Assembly (NCBI GenBank): GCA_021828225.1
Contig: JAKASH010000175.1
Span: 1-6,500, forward strand
Direction of reading: 5' to 3'
DNA: 6,500 nt
Origin: Acidobacteriota bacterium
Lineage (GTDB): Bacteria > Acidobacteriota > Terriglobia > UBA7540
A model generated the notes under the pieces. The model was not told the DNA's origin. It did not search any database and worked only from the letters and a program-made list of their open reading frames with translations. Both the position numbers and the translations under genes were made by a program. This document shows positions 1-6,345 of this stretch, piece by piece (within the stretch, counting starts at the first letter, position 1; each line of letters starts with the position of its first letter).

Positions 1-1
1 A

Positions 2-739
2 CAGTTGGGGATGAACCGCACGACGTTTCGCAACGCGTCAGGATTGCCTAACCCATGGCAAAAAACCACTGCCCGCGACATGGCAACGTTGGCGCTGGCG
101 ATTATGCACACTTATCCTCAGTACTATCATTACTTCGGGGTAAATAGCTTCGATTTTCGTGGCAAGATGGTTTACGGCTTCGATTATTTATTGGGCCGAT
201 GCCCGGGCGTCGACGGCATGAAGACAGGCTATACCTATGCTTCTGGATTCAATATTGTGACCTCTGCAGTTCGCGACGGCCGGCGGCTATTGGGCGTGGT
301 GATGGGCGGGTCAACGGCTTTCTCACGCGACCGGCTTATGGAGGCACTTCTCAACCGAGGCTTCTCACTCGCCCAACCCAGGATTCTCACTGCCGCTTCA
401 CGAAGGGCGGTCGGGACTGGCCCAGATGCCGCCAAGTATGTGAAGGTATCCGAAGTTGCCACGGAAGAAAATCATGTGTCGCGCCCCGACTTTGATTGGC
501 TGGTCCAGGTCGGAGGGAATTTCCGCAGCCCGTATCAAGTGAGGCGCGTGCTCAATAGCGCCCTTCATACGGCTCCCGAGAACCTGAAAAGCGCAAAGCC
601 GCTGGTGGTCAAGCTGCGCGGCGGATGGTATCTTGCCAGGTTTTCAAACATGACCGAGGGAGTCGCGCAGGGAACCTGCCAGGTGCTCCACGACAGAAGA
701 TATACTTGCAGCGTCATGCGCGACCCGTCATCCAGGTAA
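2..739 (+). CDS. D-alanyl-D-alanine carboxypeptidase (peptidase S11) with C-terminal SPOR domain, 5'-truncated
   Basis: Only the 3' part is in the window. The reading frame is open from base 2, and the TTG at 5-7 is an internal codon, not a start. Counting residues from that codon, the S11 consensus NxTxFxNxSGLP lies at about 4-15 and the third active-site motif Lys-Thr-Gly at 73-75 (bases 221-229), inside VDGMKTGYT. The SxxK and SxN motifs must lie upstream. After the penicillin-binding fold (to about residue 125) comes a linker of about 35 residues and a SPOR domain at about 163-238. The SPOR domain starts DWLVQVGGNF and ends with a two-cysteine block (C225, C234). S11 enzymes remove the terminal D-Ala of peptidoglycan pentapeptides in the periplasm. 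SPOR domains bind denuded glycan strands at division sites, so this protein probably acts at the septum (inference). It converges with the pnt operon and has no clear terminator. The family is secure; the exact substrate role (DacA, DacC or DacF type) is not. Confidence 0.93.
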   Translation, partial: QLGMNRTTFRNASGLPNPWQKTTARDMATLALAIMHTYPQYYHYFGVNSFDFRGKMVYGFDYLLGRCPGVDGMKTGYTYASGFNIVTSAVRDGRRLLGVVMGGSTAFSRDRLMEALLNRGFSLAQPRILTAASRRAVGTGPDAAKYVKVSEVATEENHVSRPDFDWLVQVGGNFRSPYQVRRVLNSALHTAPENLKSAKPLVVKLRGGWYLARFSNMTEGVAQGTCQVLHDRRYTCSVMRDPSSR

Positions 740-1309
740 CGGGCTTGCCTCGGAGAAACGGTAATCCCCGCTTCCTCTTTGTCCGGAGCTTCATGCCTAC
801 GTTATTACCTCATGTACTTAAGGCTCTCGAATGCACAGGCGCGAAAGCCTGCGGGGAAGCCAAAAACCTCCAGCCACAGATGCTTTCAGATTTCGAGTGG
901 GCAGGTTGCTGATCCTCCATCAATCCGGCGAAGAAACCTACTACTGAAAACAACCAACAGCTTGGACGGGTAGGAATGGACTTCAGGCAGTCAGCCGAAT
1001 CGCTCGGGTGGCACAGGAAGGTTCAAAGAGTTGCAGGCTGGGAACGTTTCTACGCAAACATTCAGATCTTGAGCCACCGGCGCAAGGAAATGACAGAAGC
1101 CGCCGACATCTCCGGTCACATCGACAACTCTGCAGCGGGAGATTCCGGCAACAGGAACAGACTTTCTTCAAACCTCAAAAGCCATCTGCGCCTGGGGCGT
1201 TCGAGTGGAAAGTGCGCATCATGCTCCATCCGGAACGCGCCGGCTGAATTGCCCGGGATCGTCACTGCGGGCGGAATCAACCGGCTGCGAGCGGGTGGAC
1301 AATTTGTGC
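740..1309. other. 570-base intergenic region without a convincing gene
   Basis: This lies between the convergent ends of the carboxypeptidase and pntB genes. Short open frames exist on both strands, for example plus 976-1344 and 1008-1247 and minus 983-1171. Their translations are rich in Arg, Ser and Cys, show no domain I recognise, and have no good ribosome binding site. A small stem-loop (CAGGC, six-base loop GCGAAA, GCCTG) is at 836-851. I see no GC-rich hairpin followed by a T run that would serve as an intrinsic terminator for either flanking gene. No tRNA-like or repeat structure stands out. Confidence 0.6.
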
Positions 1310-2707
1310 TTATGCCTCGACGGCGGCTCCGGTTAATTCCCTGACGATATTGCCGACAAAGGCTTTCGCGTCGCCAAAGAGCATCAGGGTCTTATCCATG
1401 TAATAGAGGCTGTTGTCGATGCCAGCAAAGCCGGGATTCAGGCTCCGCTTGATTACCATGACTGTCCGGGCATTATCAACTTCGATGATGGGCATGCCGT
1501 AGATCGGGCTGCCCTGATCAGTCTTTGCGGCCGGGTTTGTGACGTCGTTCGCACCGATGATCAGCGCCACATCGGTCTGGGGCATTTCGCTGTTGGCGCT
1601 CTCCATATCGACCAGCCGATCATAGGGAACGTCAGCTTCAGCGAGCAGCACATTCATGTGTCCAGGCATGCGTCCGGCGACCGGGTGGATGCCAAACTTC
1701 ACGTCCACACCCTTCTTGCTGAGCGCGTCGTAGAGTTCTCTCACCTTGTGCTGAGCTTGGGCAACCGCCATTCCGTAACCGGGGACAACCAGGACGGTGT
1801 TTGCCGCACCCAGGATGGCCGCAGCTTCTTCCGGCGTGGCGCTATGCACAACCCGCTCTTCCTTTTCGCCGGCGGCAGCAACCTGGAGCTGGCCGAATGC
1901 CCCGAAAATGACGTTCGTGAAGGACCGATTCATGGCCTTGCACATGATCACCGCCAGGATGAAGCCGGAAGAACCATCGAGCGCTCCGGCTACAACCAAG
2001 ACCTTCGAGTTGAGCACAAAGCCGAGCAGGGCAGCCGTAAGACCGACGTAAGAGTTCAGGAGGGCAATGACCGTCGGCATGTCAGCCCCGCCTATCGGCG
2101 TCACCAGTAACACGCCGAAAAGCAGCGAAATAATCACCATAGCGGGGAAAAACAAGGGAGCGGTGGGGTTGAAAATGAGAACCAGTGCTGCCAAAACAGC
2201 CGCACCCAGCACTGACAGGCTGACCAAATTCTGCCCCTTGTAGACAATCGGCCGCTGCGGCAGTACCTCCTGCAACTTGCCAGCCGCAATCAAACTGCCC
2301 GTAAAACTGAGCGAACCGATTATGACTTCGAGCGCGATTTCCGTCATCTCAAACTTCGTGATGTGCGGGATGCGCATGTAGTACTCTGAAATCCCGATCA
2401 AGGCCGCAGCCAGCGCACCGAAGGCGTGGCTCATGGCGGTTCGCTGGGGGACGGCCGTCATGTGGACCAAGCCCAGCGGGATGCCGATCATCGTGCCAAC
2501 CAGCAACGCGATGAAGATCCACTTAAATTGGACAAGCTCGGGATTAAAAAAGGTGGTGACCACGGCCATCGCCGCGCCGATCTCACCTACCAGCACTCCG
2601 CGCCGGGCGCTGGCGGGTGAACTCAGCCACTTCAGCGACAGAATAAAAAAAGCGATGGCGATAATGTACGAGAAGTCGGTGAGGTATTGCGTTGTGATTG
2701 GATTCAT
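1310..2707 (-). CDS. pntB: Re/Si-specific NAD(P)+ transhydrogenase, subunit beta
   Basis: 465 residues, close to the usual length of about 460. The enzyme couples inward proton flow to hydride transfer from NADH to NADP+ in the inner membrane. Residues 1-275 are the membrane domain (dII), with about nine hydrophobic segments. H94 in the MTAVPQ...SHAFG stretch aligns with the proton-pathway His91 of E. coli PntB, and N218 in LLNSY with its Asn222. Residues 290-465 are the NADP(H)-binding domain (dIII): the fingerprint GYGMAVAQAQ (310-319), HPVAGRMPGHMNVLLAEA (341-358), IGANDVTNPAA (384-394), the K420-R421 pair expected to hold the 2'-phosphate, and GIDNSLYYMDKT (429-440). The ATG overlaps the pntAB stop in ATGA, and the bases before it (AGTGGGCGCAAAAAACA) hold no good Shine-Dalgarno, so translation probably depends on coupling to pntAB. 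Last gene of the operon. The identification is very secure. Confidence 0.98.
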   Translation of the reverse strand: MNPITTQYLTDFSYIIAIAFFILSLKWLSSPASARRGVLVGEIGAAMAVVTTFFNPELVQFKWIFIALLVGTMIGIPLGLVHMTAVPQRTAMSHAFGALAAALIGISEYYMRIPHITKFEMTEIALEVIIGSLSFTGSLIAAGKLQEVLPQRPIVYKGQNLVSLSVLGAAVLAALVLIFNPTAPLFFPAMVIISLLFGVLLVTPIGGADMPTVIALLNSYVGLTAALLGFVLNSKVLVVAGALDGSSGFILAVIMCKAMNRSFTNVIFGAFGQLQVAAAGEKEERVVHSATPEEAAAILGAANTVLVVPGYGMAVAQAQHKVRELYDALSKKGVDVKFGIHPVAGRMPGHMNVLLAEADVPYDRLVDMESANSEMPQTDVALIIGANDVTNPAAKTDQGSPIYGMPIIEVDNARTVMVIKRSLNPGFAGIDNSLYYMDKTLMLFGDAKAFVGNIVRELTGAAVEA

Positions 2708-3000
2708 TGTTTTTTGCGCCCACTAAGTTTGAACATCCGCAGCATGCGGTCGGTAATAAGGAAGCCCCCGACCATGTTGCTGAAGGCGGCGGCAACCGCT
2801 ACCGCTCCGAGAATGGCGGAAAGCGCTGTTCCATGTCGTCCGGCAATGATGATGGCAGCAACCACCACAATCGCGTCCAGCGCATTGGTCAAAGCCATCA
2901 ACGGCGTGTGCAGCAGCGGCGAGACCCGACGGATTACTTCGAATCCGAGAAATCCCGCCAGCACAAAAACGTACAAGTTTGAAACAAAGCCTGCTGGCAA
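2704..3000 (-). CDS. pntAB: NAD(P)+ transhydrogenase subunit alpha, membrane part (alpha-2)
   Basis: 98 residues, matching the small membrane subunit of three-gene transhydrogenases; in E. coli the same segment is the C-terminus of PntA. There are three predicted membrane helices, at about 9-25, 33-54 and 59-83. The family signature HTPLMALTNA is at 31-40, and the end motif SNMVGGFLITDRMLRMF at 74-90. It joins the N-terminal half of PntB to build the proton channel. The start is TTG at 2998-3000, chosen because AAAGGAGG lies five bases upstream and the protein then begins MPAGFVSNLYVFV, with no need for a longer N-terminus. The next residue after TNAL is D42, where the sequences I remember have Ser or His (from memory). 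The stop overlaps the pntB start by four bases. Secure. Confidence 0.96.
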   Translation of the reverse strand: MPAGFVSNLYVFVLAGFLGFEVIRRVSPLLHTPLMALTNALDAIVVVAAIIIAGRHGTALSAILGAVAVAAAFSNMVGGFLITDRMLRMFKLSGRKKQ

Positions 3001-3005
3001 GTTAC

Positions 3006-3013
3006 CCTCCTTT
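3006..3013 (-). promoter_or_regulatory. Strong Shine-Dalgarno of pntAB (decides the TTG start)
   Basis: Read on the minus strand this is AAAGGAGG followed by GTAAC and the TTG start. The five-base spacing is good, and there is no ATG nearby in frame. This ribosome binding site is the strongest in the operon, which may compensate for the weak start codon. Confidence 0.8.
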
Positions 3014-3020
3014 AACTAAG

Positions 3021-3038
3021 CGTTTGTTGATGCAAACG
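3021..3038 (-). repeat. Stem-loop in the pntAA-pntAB spacer, next to the pntAB ribosome binding site
   Basis: A perfect six-base inverted repeat CGTTTG (3021-3026) and CAAACG (3033-3038) with a six-base loop. On the mRNA it ends eight bases or fewer before the AAAGGAGG of pntAB. It could affect ribosome access or mRNA processing (inference). The stem is short and could have arisen by chance. Confidence 0.4.
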
Positions 3039-3045
3039 GCAGGAA

Positions 3046-3061
3046 CAGCTCTCGCGAGCTG
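3046..3061 (-). repeat. GNRA-tetraloop hairpin in the pntAA-pntAB spacer
   Basis: A perfect six-base stem: on the minus-strand transcript it reads CAGCUC, loop GCGA, GAGCUG. GCGA is a GNRA tetraloop, a stable RNA cap. It lies 18 bases after the pntAA stop and is not followed by a T run, so it is not an intrinsic terminator. A role in mRNA stability or processing between cistrons is an inference. Confidence 0.45.
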
Positions 3062-3079
3062 CCAGGCAGTTTGCAGCCT

Positions 3080-4261
3080 TCACTGAGCACTCTTCTGAGC
3101 AACCTGACTTGGTAAAGAGAAAAATTCGCGTACGCGACCGTGAACCACTTCCCCGCCTCGCGTAATAAGCGTCTCCCGTGTGATCTCGTCCTCCAGGTTG
3201 AGTTCCGGCTTCCCCCCTTTGAACAAATGGGTAAGGAAAGCGCTGATATTCCGTGCGTACATCTGGCTCGCGTGATAAGGGACGCTGCTGGCCAGGTTAA
3301 TGTAACCGACGATGCTCACATTATGTTTAACGACAATCCGGCTGGCCTCGGTCAGTTCACAGTTCCCGCCGCGCTCGGCGGCAAGATCCACAATCACAGA
3401 GCCCGGCGCCATTCCCTTCACCATTTCTTCAGTCACCAGTATCGGCGGCTTCTTACCGGGGATCACGGCCGTAGTAATCACAACGTCGCTTTCTCCTACT
3501 ACCCTTCCGAGCAGCTCCCTCTGGCGCTGGTAGAAGGTCTCGTCCTGTGCCCGTGCGTAGCCGCGCGAATCCTGGGCATCCTTGGCCTCAATGGCCAACT
3601 CGACAAAACGGCCTCCGAGACTCTGCACCTGCTCCTTTACCGCAGGACGCACGTCATAAGCCGAAGCGACGGCACCCAGTCTGCGCGCGGTGGCAATGGC
3701 CTGGAGTCCCGCAACCCCCGCACCAATGATGAAGATGCGGGCGGGTGTGATGGTTCCCGCCGCGGTGGTCAACATGGGACACAGCCTGGGCAGAGTGTCG
3801 GCGGCAAGCAGAACCGACTTGTAGCCGCAGATCGTCGACATGGAAGAAAGAGCGTCCATGCTCTGTGCCCGGGTGATTCTGGGCATGAATTCCACACTGA
3901 ATGAAGAGACGCCCTTCGAGGCAATATCCTGAAGGGTCTCCAGCGATCCCAGGGGACGGAGGAAACCGACAAGAAATTGATCACGGCGGTAGAGCGCAAC
4001 ATCGTCCTTCCCGGTCTTGTCGTTTGAACCATAGCAGAGTACCTGCACAATAATGTCGGCGGTCTTGAAAACCTCTGCGCGATTCGCAAGGATCTTTCCG
4101 CCCTTGTCCGTGAAATCCTTGTCCAGATATCCGGCGCTGACTCCCGCTCCGGCTTCAATGGCAACTTCAAACCCCGCCTTCGTCAGGGAGGGAATAACGG
4201 CGGGCACCATGGCCACACGCCTCTCCCCAGGAAAGCTCTCCTTGGGAATACCTATGATCAT
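3080..4261 (-). CDS. pntAA: NAD(P)+ transhydrogenase subunit alpha, NAD(H)-binding part (alpha-1)
   Basis: 393 residues, the soluble cytoplasmic dI component that binds NADH and passes hydride to NADP+ on PntB dIII. It begins with the alanine-dehydrogenase/PNT N-terminal signature (IGIPKESFPGERRVAMVP, residues 3-20). The loop R128-I-T-R-A-Q133-S-M-D136 matches the Arg-Gln-Asp loop that contacts the nicotinamide in the Rhodospirillum rubrum enzyme. The Rossmann fingerprint GAGVAG is at 180-185, and D203 in AYDVRP sits where the adenosine ribose is bound. PGKKPPILVTEEMV (268-281) and IVDLAAERGGN (290-300) follow. Alanine dehydrogenase is ruled out by these features and by the downstream pntAB and pntB. 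The protein ends before any membrane helix, confirming the split alpha subunit. The ATG is preceded by GAGGAG at five bases. A Crp/Fnr-type palindrome lies 142 bases upstream. Confidence 0.98.
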   Translation of the reverse strand: MIIGIPKESFPGERRVAMVPAVIPSLTKAGFEVAIEAGAGVSAGYLDKDFTDKGGKILANRAEVFKTADIIVQVLCYGSNDKTGKDDVALYRRDQFLVGFLRPLGSLETLQDIASKGVSSFSVEFMPRITRAQSMDALSSMSTICGYKSVLLAADTLPRLCPMLTTAAGTITPARIFIIGAGVAGLQAIATARRLGAVASAYDVRPAVKEQVQSLGGRFVELAIEAKDAQDSRGYARAQDETFYQRQRELLGRVVGESDVVITTAVIPGKKPPILVTEEMVKGMAPGSVIVDLAAERGGNCELTEASRIVVKHNVSIVGYINLASSVPYHASQMYARNISAFLTHLFKGGKPELNLEDEITRETLITRGGEVVHGRVREFFSLPSQVAQKSAQ

Positions 4262-4266
4262 GACAA

Positions 4267-4281
4267 CTCCTCTCTCCTTTT
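4267..4281 (-). promoter_or_regulatory. Shine-Dalgarno region of pntAA
   Basis: On the minus strand it reads AAAAGGAGAGAGGAG, then TTGTC and the ATG. The proximal GAGGAG is five bases from the start codon. A second GGAG-like stretch lies just upstream in the same purine run. It fixes the pntAA start at 4261. Confidence 0.8.
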
Positions 4282-4333
4282 GCCCTATCCCAGCTTACGT
4301 CCGGAATACATCCGCCTTTGTTCCAGCGAATCC

Positions 4334-4343
4334 GAGTTAACTC
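4334..4343. promoter_or_regulatory. 10-bp perfect palindrome upstream of pntAA
   Basis: GAGTTAACTC is a perfect dyad, ending 72 bases before the pntAA start codon. On the minus strand it partly overlaps a direct repeat of GGTGAG with a 14-base period (GGTGAG, eight bases, GGTGAG). It may be an operator for a second regulator, but I cannot assign a family, and a 10-bp palindrome can occur by chance. Confidence 0.3.
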
Positions 4344-4403
4344 ACCCAGTTGATCTCACCAATCAGCTCAGGGCAAGAATTTTCCACTTTTTTTCTCTTG
4401 AAC

Positions 4404-4423
4404 GGTGTGATGCCCGTCACACC
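4404..4423. promoter_or_regulatory. Crp/Fnr-type operator palindrome upstream of pntAA
   Basis: GGTGTGA (4404-4410), spacer TGCCCG, TCACACC (4417-4423) is a perfect seven-base inverted repeat. Its core TGTGA-N6-TCACA is the consensus half-site pair and spacing of Crp-like regulators and close to that of Fnr-like ones. It lies 142 bases before the pntAA start codon and 582 bases before the MFS start, so pnt is the likelier target. On the minus strand a weak -10-like hexamer GAAAAT (4384 to 4379, four of six matches) sits so that the palindrome centre would fall near -41.5, the usual position for class II activation. The palindrome is seen directly; the promoter placement is inference. Confidence 0.6.
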
Positions 4424-4759
4424 AATTCGTGATAAACCACACACTTCGCTTCGATCTCGACTCCTGCATCTTAGGCTACACCTTCAATGAACCCCTTATT
4501 TGACCATAAAATGGCTTCGATCAAAAGACTAAGAAAAAAATTCAGGTTTCTGTCTTAGAAAAGCCTTAAATTTGTCAGGGCACCGACCTCGTAGATTCAG
4601 TTGGGTTGCCGACTCGTGGCAAAATAGATCGGCGTGAATCCAGATACCGGCTCCTCAAGGCCTCTGAGGGTCAAGCGGCACCGCCGAATGCCCGTTGGGG
4701 CTGCTAGACTCTCCACTTGCCGGACAGCGAGTTCGTCGTGAACGTTGGAGAGCAAACGG

Positions 4760-4979
4760 AGAAGGCAGCCAACCTTCTGTTCTTTCATCCTCAGGATGGT
4801 ATGATTTCCTGGCTCTTGGACCTTCGCGGAAGGTCTCGATAGAAAAGTGGAATGGGAGTTCGTGTAATGACGGATTGGGGCCCTCGCCACTGGCCGGGAG
4901 TGGAAACGGAACCCGCTTACGGCAAGCGTTAGTGCCATAAATCGGAATCTGCGAGCCTTCTCACGCCAGTGGGCGGCGT
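4760..4979. repeat. Cluster of short inverted repeats upstream of the MFS gene
   Basis: Several perfect stems follow each other within about 220 bases. They are AGAAGG/CCTTCT (4760-4765, 4773-4778), CATCCT/AGGATG (4786-4791, 4793-4798, one-base centre), GACCTTC/GAAGGTC (4819-4825, 4829-4835, centre GCG), CCACT/AGTGG (4887-4891, 4899-4903), CGCTT/AAGCG (4914-4918, 4924-4928) and ACGCC/GGCGT (4963-4967, 4975-4979). The 7-bp and 6-bp ones with tiny centres look most like protein-binding dyads. The others would be small RNA hairpins in a leader of the MFS transcript. No unit is repeated, so it is not a known repeat family. Some of these will be chance. Confidence 0.4.
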
Positions 4980-4991
4980 TGCAAAAAGCTT

Positions 4992-4996
4992 AAAGG
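4992..4996 (+). promoter_or_regulatory. Weak Shine-Dalgarno of the MFS gene
   Basis: AAAGG lies nine bases before the ATG at 5006. No better site is present nearby, and the predicted protein starts naturally here, just before the first membrane helix. Confidence 0.5.
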
Positions 4997-5005
4997 CAAA
5001 AACTC

Positions 5006-6250
5006 ATGCGCATTTTTTACGGCTGGTGGATTGTCGTTGCGGCCTTCTTGAACCTCTTTTTTGCGGTCGGGATCATCTTTTACGGCCTGCCCGTTTTTTA
5101 CCCTGAACTGGTGAAGAACCTGGGCTTCTCGCGGAGCCAGGTGACAGAAGGCACTCTGATCGGCTTTCTGATTGTGGCGCCTTTCGTGGGCTATCTCGGC
5201 TCATTGATTGACCGGCGCGGCGCACGGTCTGTCATCCGCTTCGGGCTGATGTTCGTCGGCGTCCCACTGATCCTGATGGGTTGGATGGCGCACCTCTGGC
5301 AGTATTATCTGCTTTCCATTGCAGAGGTTTTTGGCTACGTCCTGACGGGACCCATTCCCAACCAGGTGCTCATTGCCCGTTGGTTCCGGGCGGCGCGCGG
5401 GCGGGCGATGGGCTATGCCTATCTGGGGCTAGGGGTGGGCGGCGCGGTTTCTCCCATCTTCATTCACTTCCTTATCGAGCATTACGGCTGGCGGCGGGCC
5501 TTTGAGGCTGTCGGAATTCTTATCCTGGCGGTGCTTCTCCCTGTTGCCCAGTGGGTCACAAGGTCCGCTCCGGCAGATATGGGACTGTCGCCCGATGGCG
5601 CAGAGAGCGCCGCTGGTAATCTCGCCGGGAACGAAGTTGCGTTCGAACTTCGCCATGTGGTGCGCTCCGCCAACTTCTGGCTGATCCTTCTGGGCAGCAC
5701 GCTGGTGATCGGAGCCATCGGCACGGTCATCCAGCAATTCGTTCTTTTCCTGCAGGACCAGAAATATACGCTCGGCCAGGCCTCGGTGCTTTCGAGCGGC
5801 TTGCTGTTCGCCGGGCTGGCCGGGCGCGTGATCGTCGGCTATCTGGCTGACCGCTTTCAGAAGAAAAACGTGATGGCGAGTTTCTACCTGATTCTGGCGC
5901 TGGCGATTCCCCTGCTCTTTCTTGCCCGCTATCCCACAGCCGCCTGGACGTTCGCGATGGTCTTCGGCTTTGCCATGGGCGCAGACTACATGCTGATTCC
6001 GCTGGTCACCGCGGAGTGTTTCGGCCTGGCCACCCTGGGCAAGCTGCTGGCCATCATCATCATGGCCAACTCGCTGGGCCAGTGGCTCGGCCCCTGGATG
6101 GCGGGAAGGATCTTCGACGCCACGCACCGCTATAACATTGCCTGGGTCGTCATCACCGTCGGAGGCGTACTCGGCGCTTACCTGATCTATTCCATCAATG
6201 TCAGCCGCGAAAAAGCTAAAGGCGGGCCCGTGGACATGACAATCGCATGA
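5006..6250 (+). CDS. Major facilitator superfamily transporter, MCT/OFA-like
   Basis: 414 residues with about 12 hydrophobic segments, the usual MFS length. It opens with FYGWWIVVAAFLNLFF (4-19), common at the start of monocarboxylate or oxalate-formate antiporter-like carriers. MFS motif A is at 62-74 (GYLGSLIDRRGAR, with D69 and R70), and its counterpart in the second half at 278-287 (GYLADRFQKK). RWFRAARGRAMG (125-136) and GWRRAFEAVG (161-170) are also typical. A polar loop at about 186-215 joins the two six-helix halves. Transport of a small organic anion by proton symport or exchange is a family-level guess; substrate and direction cannot be read from the sequence. The ATG is preceded by AAAGG at nine bases, a modest site. 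It stands alone, divergent from pnt and convergent with the next gene. Confidence 0.9.
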   Translation: MRIFYGWWIVVAAFLNLFFAVGIIFYGLPVFYPELVKNLGFSRSQVTEGTLIGFLIVAPFVGYLGSLIDRRGARSVIRFGLMFVGVPLILMGWMAHLWQYYLLSIAEVFGYVLTGPIPNQVLIARWFRAARGRAMGYAYLGLGVGGAVSPIFIHFLIEHYGWRRAFEAVGILILAVLLPVAQWVTRSAPADMGLSPDGAESAAGNLAGNEVAFELRHVVRSANFWLILLGSTLVIGAIGTVIQQFVLFLQDQKYTLGQASVLSSGLLFAGLAGRVIVGYLADRFQKKNVMASFYLILALAIPLLFLARYPTAAWTFAMVFGFAMGADYMLIPLVTAECFGLATLGKLLAIIIMANSLGQWLGPWMAGRIFDATHRYNIAWVVITVGGVLGAYLIYSINVSREKAKGGPVDMTIA

Positions 6251-6304
6251 CCCGACGTTCCGCAAGACGGACCAGCGGTACGAATCGTGCGCGATGACAG
6301 CTAC

Positions 6305-6334
6305 CAGCGTGAAAATCCGTAGAGTTTTTCGCTG
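6305..6334. terminator. Imperfect stem-loop between convergent genes, possible terminator
   Basis: CAGCG (6305-6309) pairs with CGCTG (6330-6334). Inside, after a T-T mismatch, GAAA (6311-6314) pairs with TTTT (6325-6328) using one G-T pair. It lies between the stops of the MFS gene and the AI-2E-like gene, where a bidirectional terminator would be expected. It lacks a T run after the stem on either strand, so the call is weak. Confidence 0.25.
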
Positions 6335-6345
6335 CGAACCACCGT

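Larger units (their letters stand above)
4262..5005. other. 744-base divergent intergenic region between pntAA and the MFS gene
   Basis: No convincing gene is seen. The open frames at minus 4597-4938 and plus 4695-4940 overlap each other, have no recognisable domain and lack good ribosome binding sites. The part next to pntAA (4262-4430) carries the pnt leader and two palindromes. Bases 4480-4575 are AT-rich, with runs of A and T and a loose inverted repeat CTAAGA (4529-4534) / TCTTAG (4553-4558). Bases 4690-4990 are GC-richer and contain several short inverted repeats. I see no tRNA, no T-loop motif and no riboswitch that I can name. Confidence 0.6.

Noticed and set aside
976..1344. 122-codon plus-strand open frame in the gap between the carboxypeptidase and pntB genes
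   Set aside because: It overlaps the 3' end of pntB antisense, its ribosome binding site is unconvincing, and its translation is basic and low in recognisable structure.
1658..2110. 150-codon plus-strand open frame opposite pntB
   Set aside because: It lies wholly antisense to conserved pntB coding sequence, and its composition is that of a frame shadow.
3140..3904. 254-codon plus-strand open frame opposite pntAA
   Set aside because: It is the antisense shadow of a secure pntAA coding sequence, with no domain of its own.
4500..4528. TTGACC as a possible -35 element on the plus strand
   Set aside because: No acceptable -10 hexamer is found 16-18 bases downstream, and no gene begins nearby.
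4529..4558. CTAAGA/TCTTAG inverted repeat in AT-rich DNA as a possible terminator or phage-type site
   Set aside because: The stem is only six A/T-rich pairs with an 18-base loop and no following T run, and no adjacent gene ends here.
4597..4938. 113-codon minus-strand open frame in the divergent region
   Set aside because: The translation shows no domain, competes with an open frame on the other strand, and runs through the inverted-repeat cluster.
5429..6265. 278-codon minus-strand open frame opposite the MFS gene
   Set aside because: It is antisense to a clear MFS coding sequence; its His-, Gln- and Asp-rich composition is typical of a shadow of membrane-protein codons.
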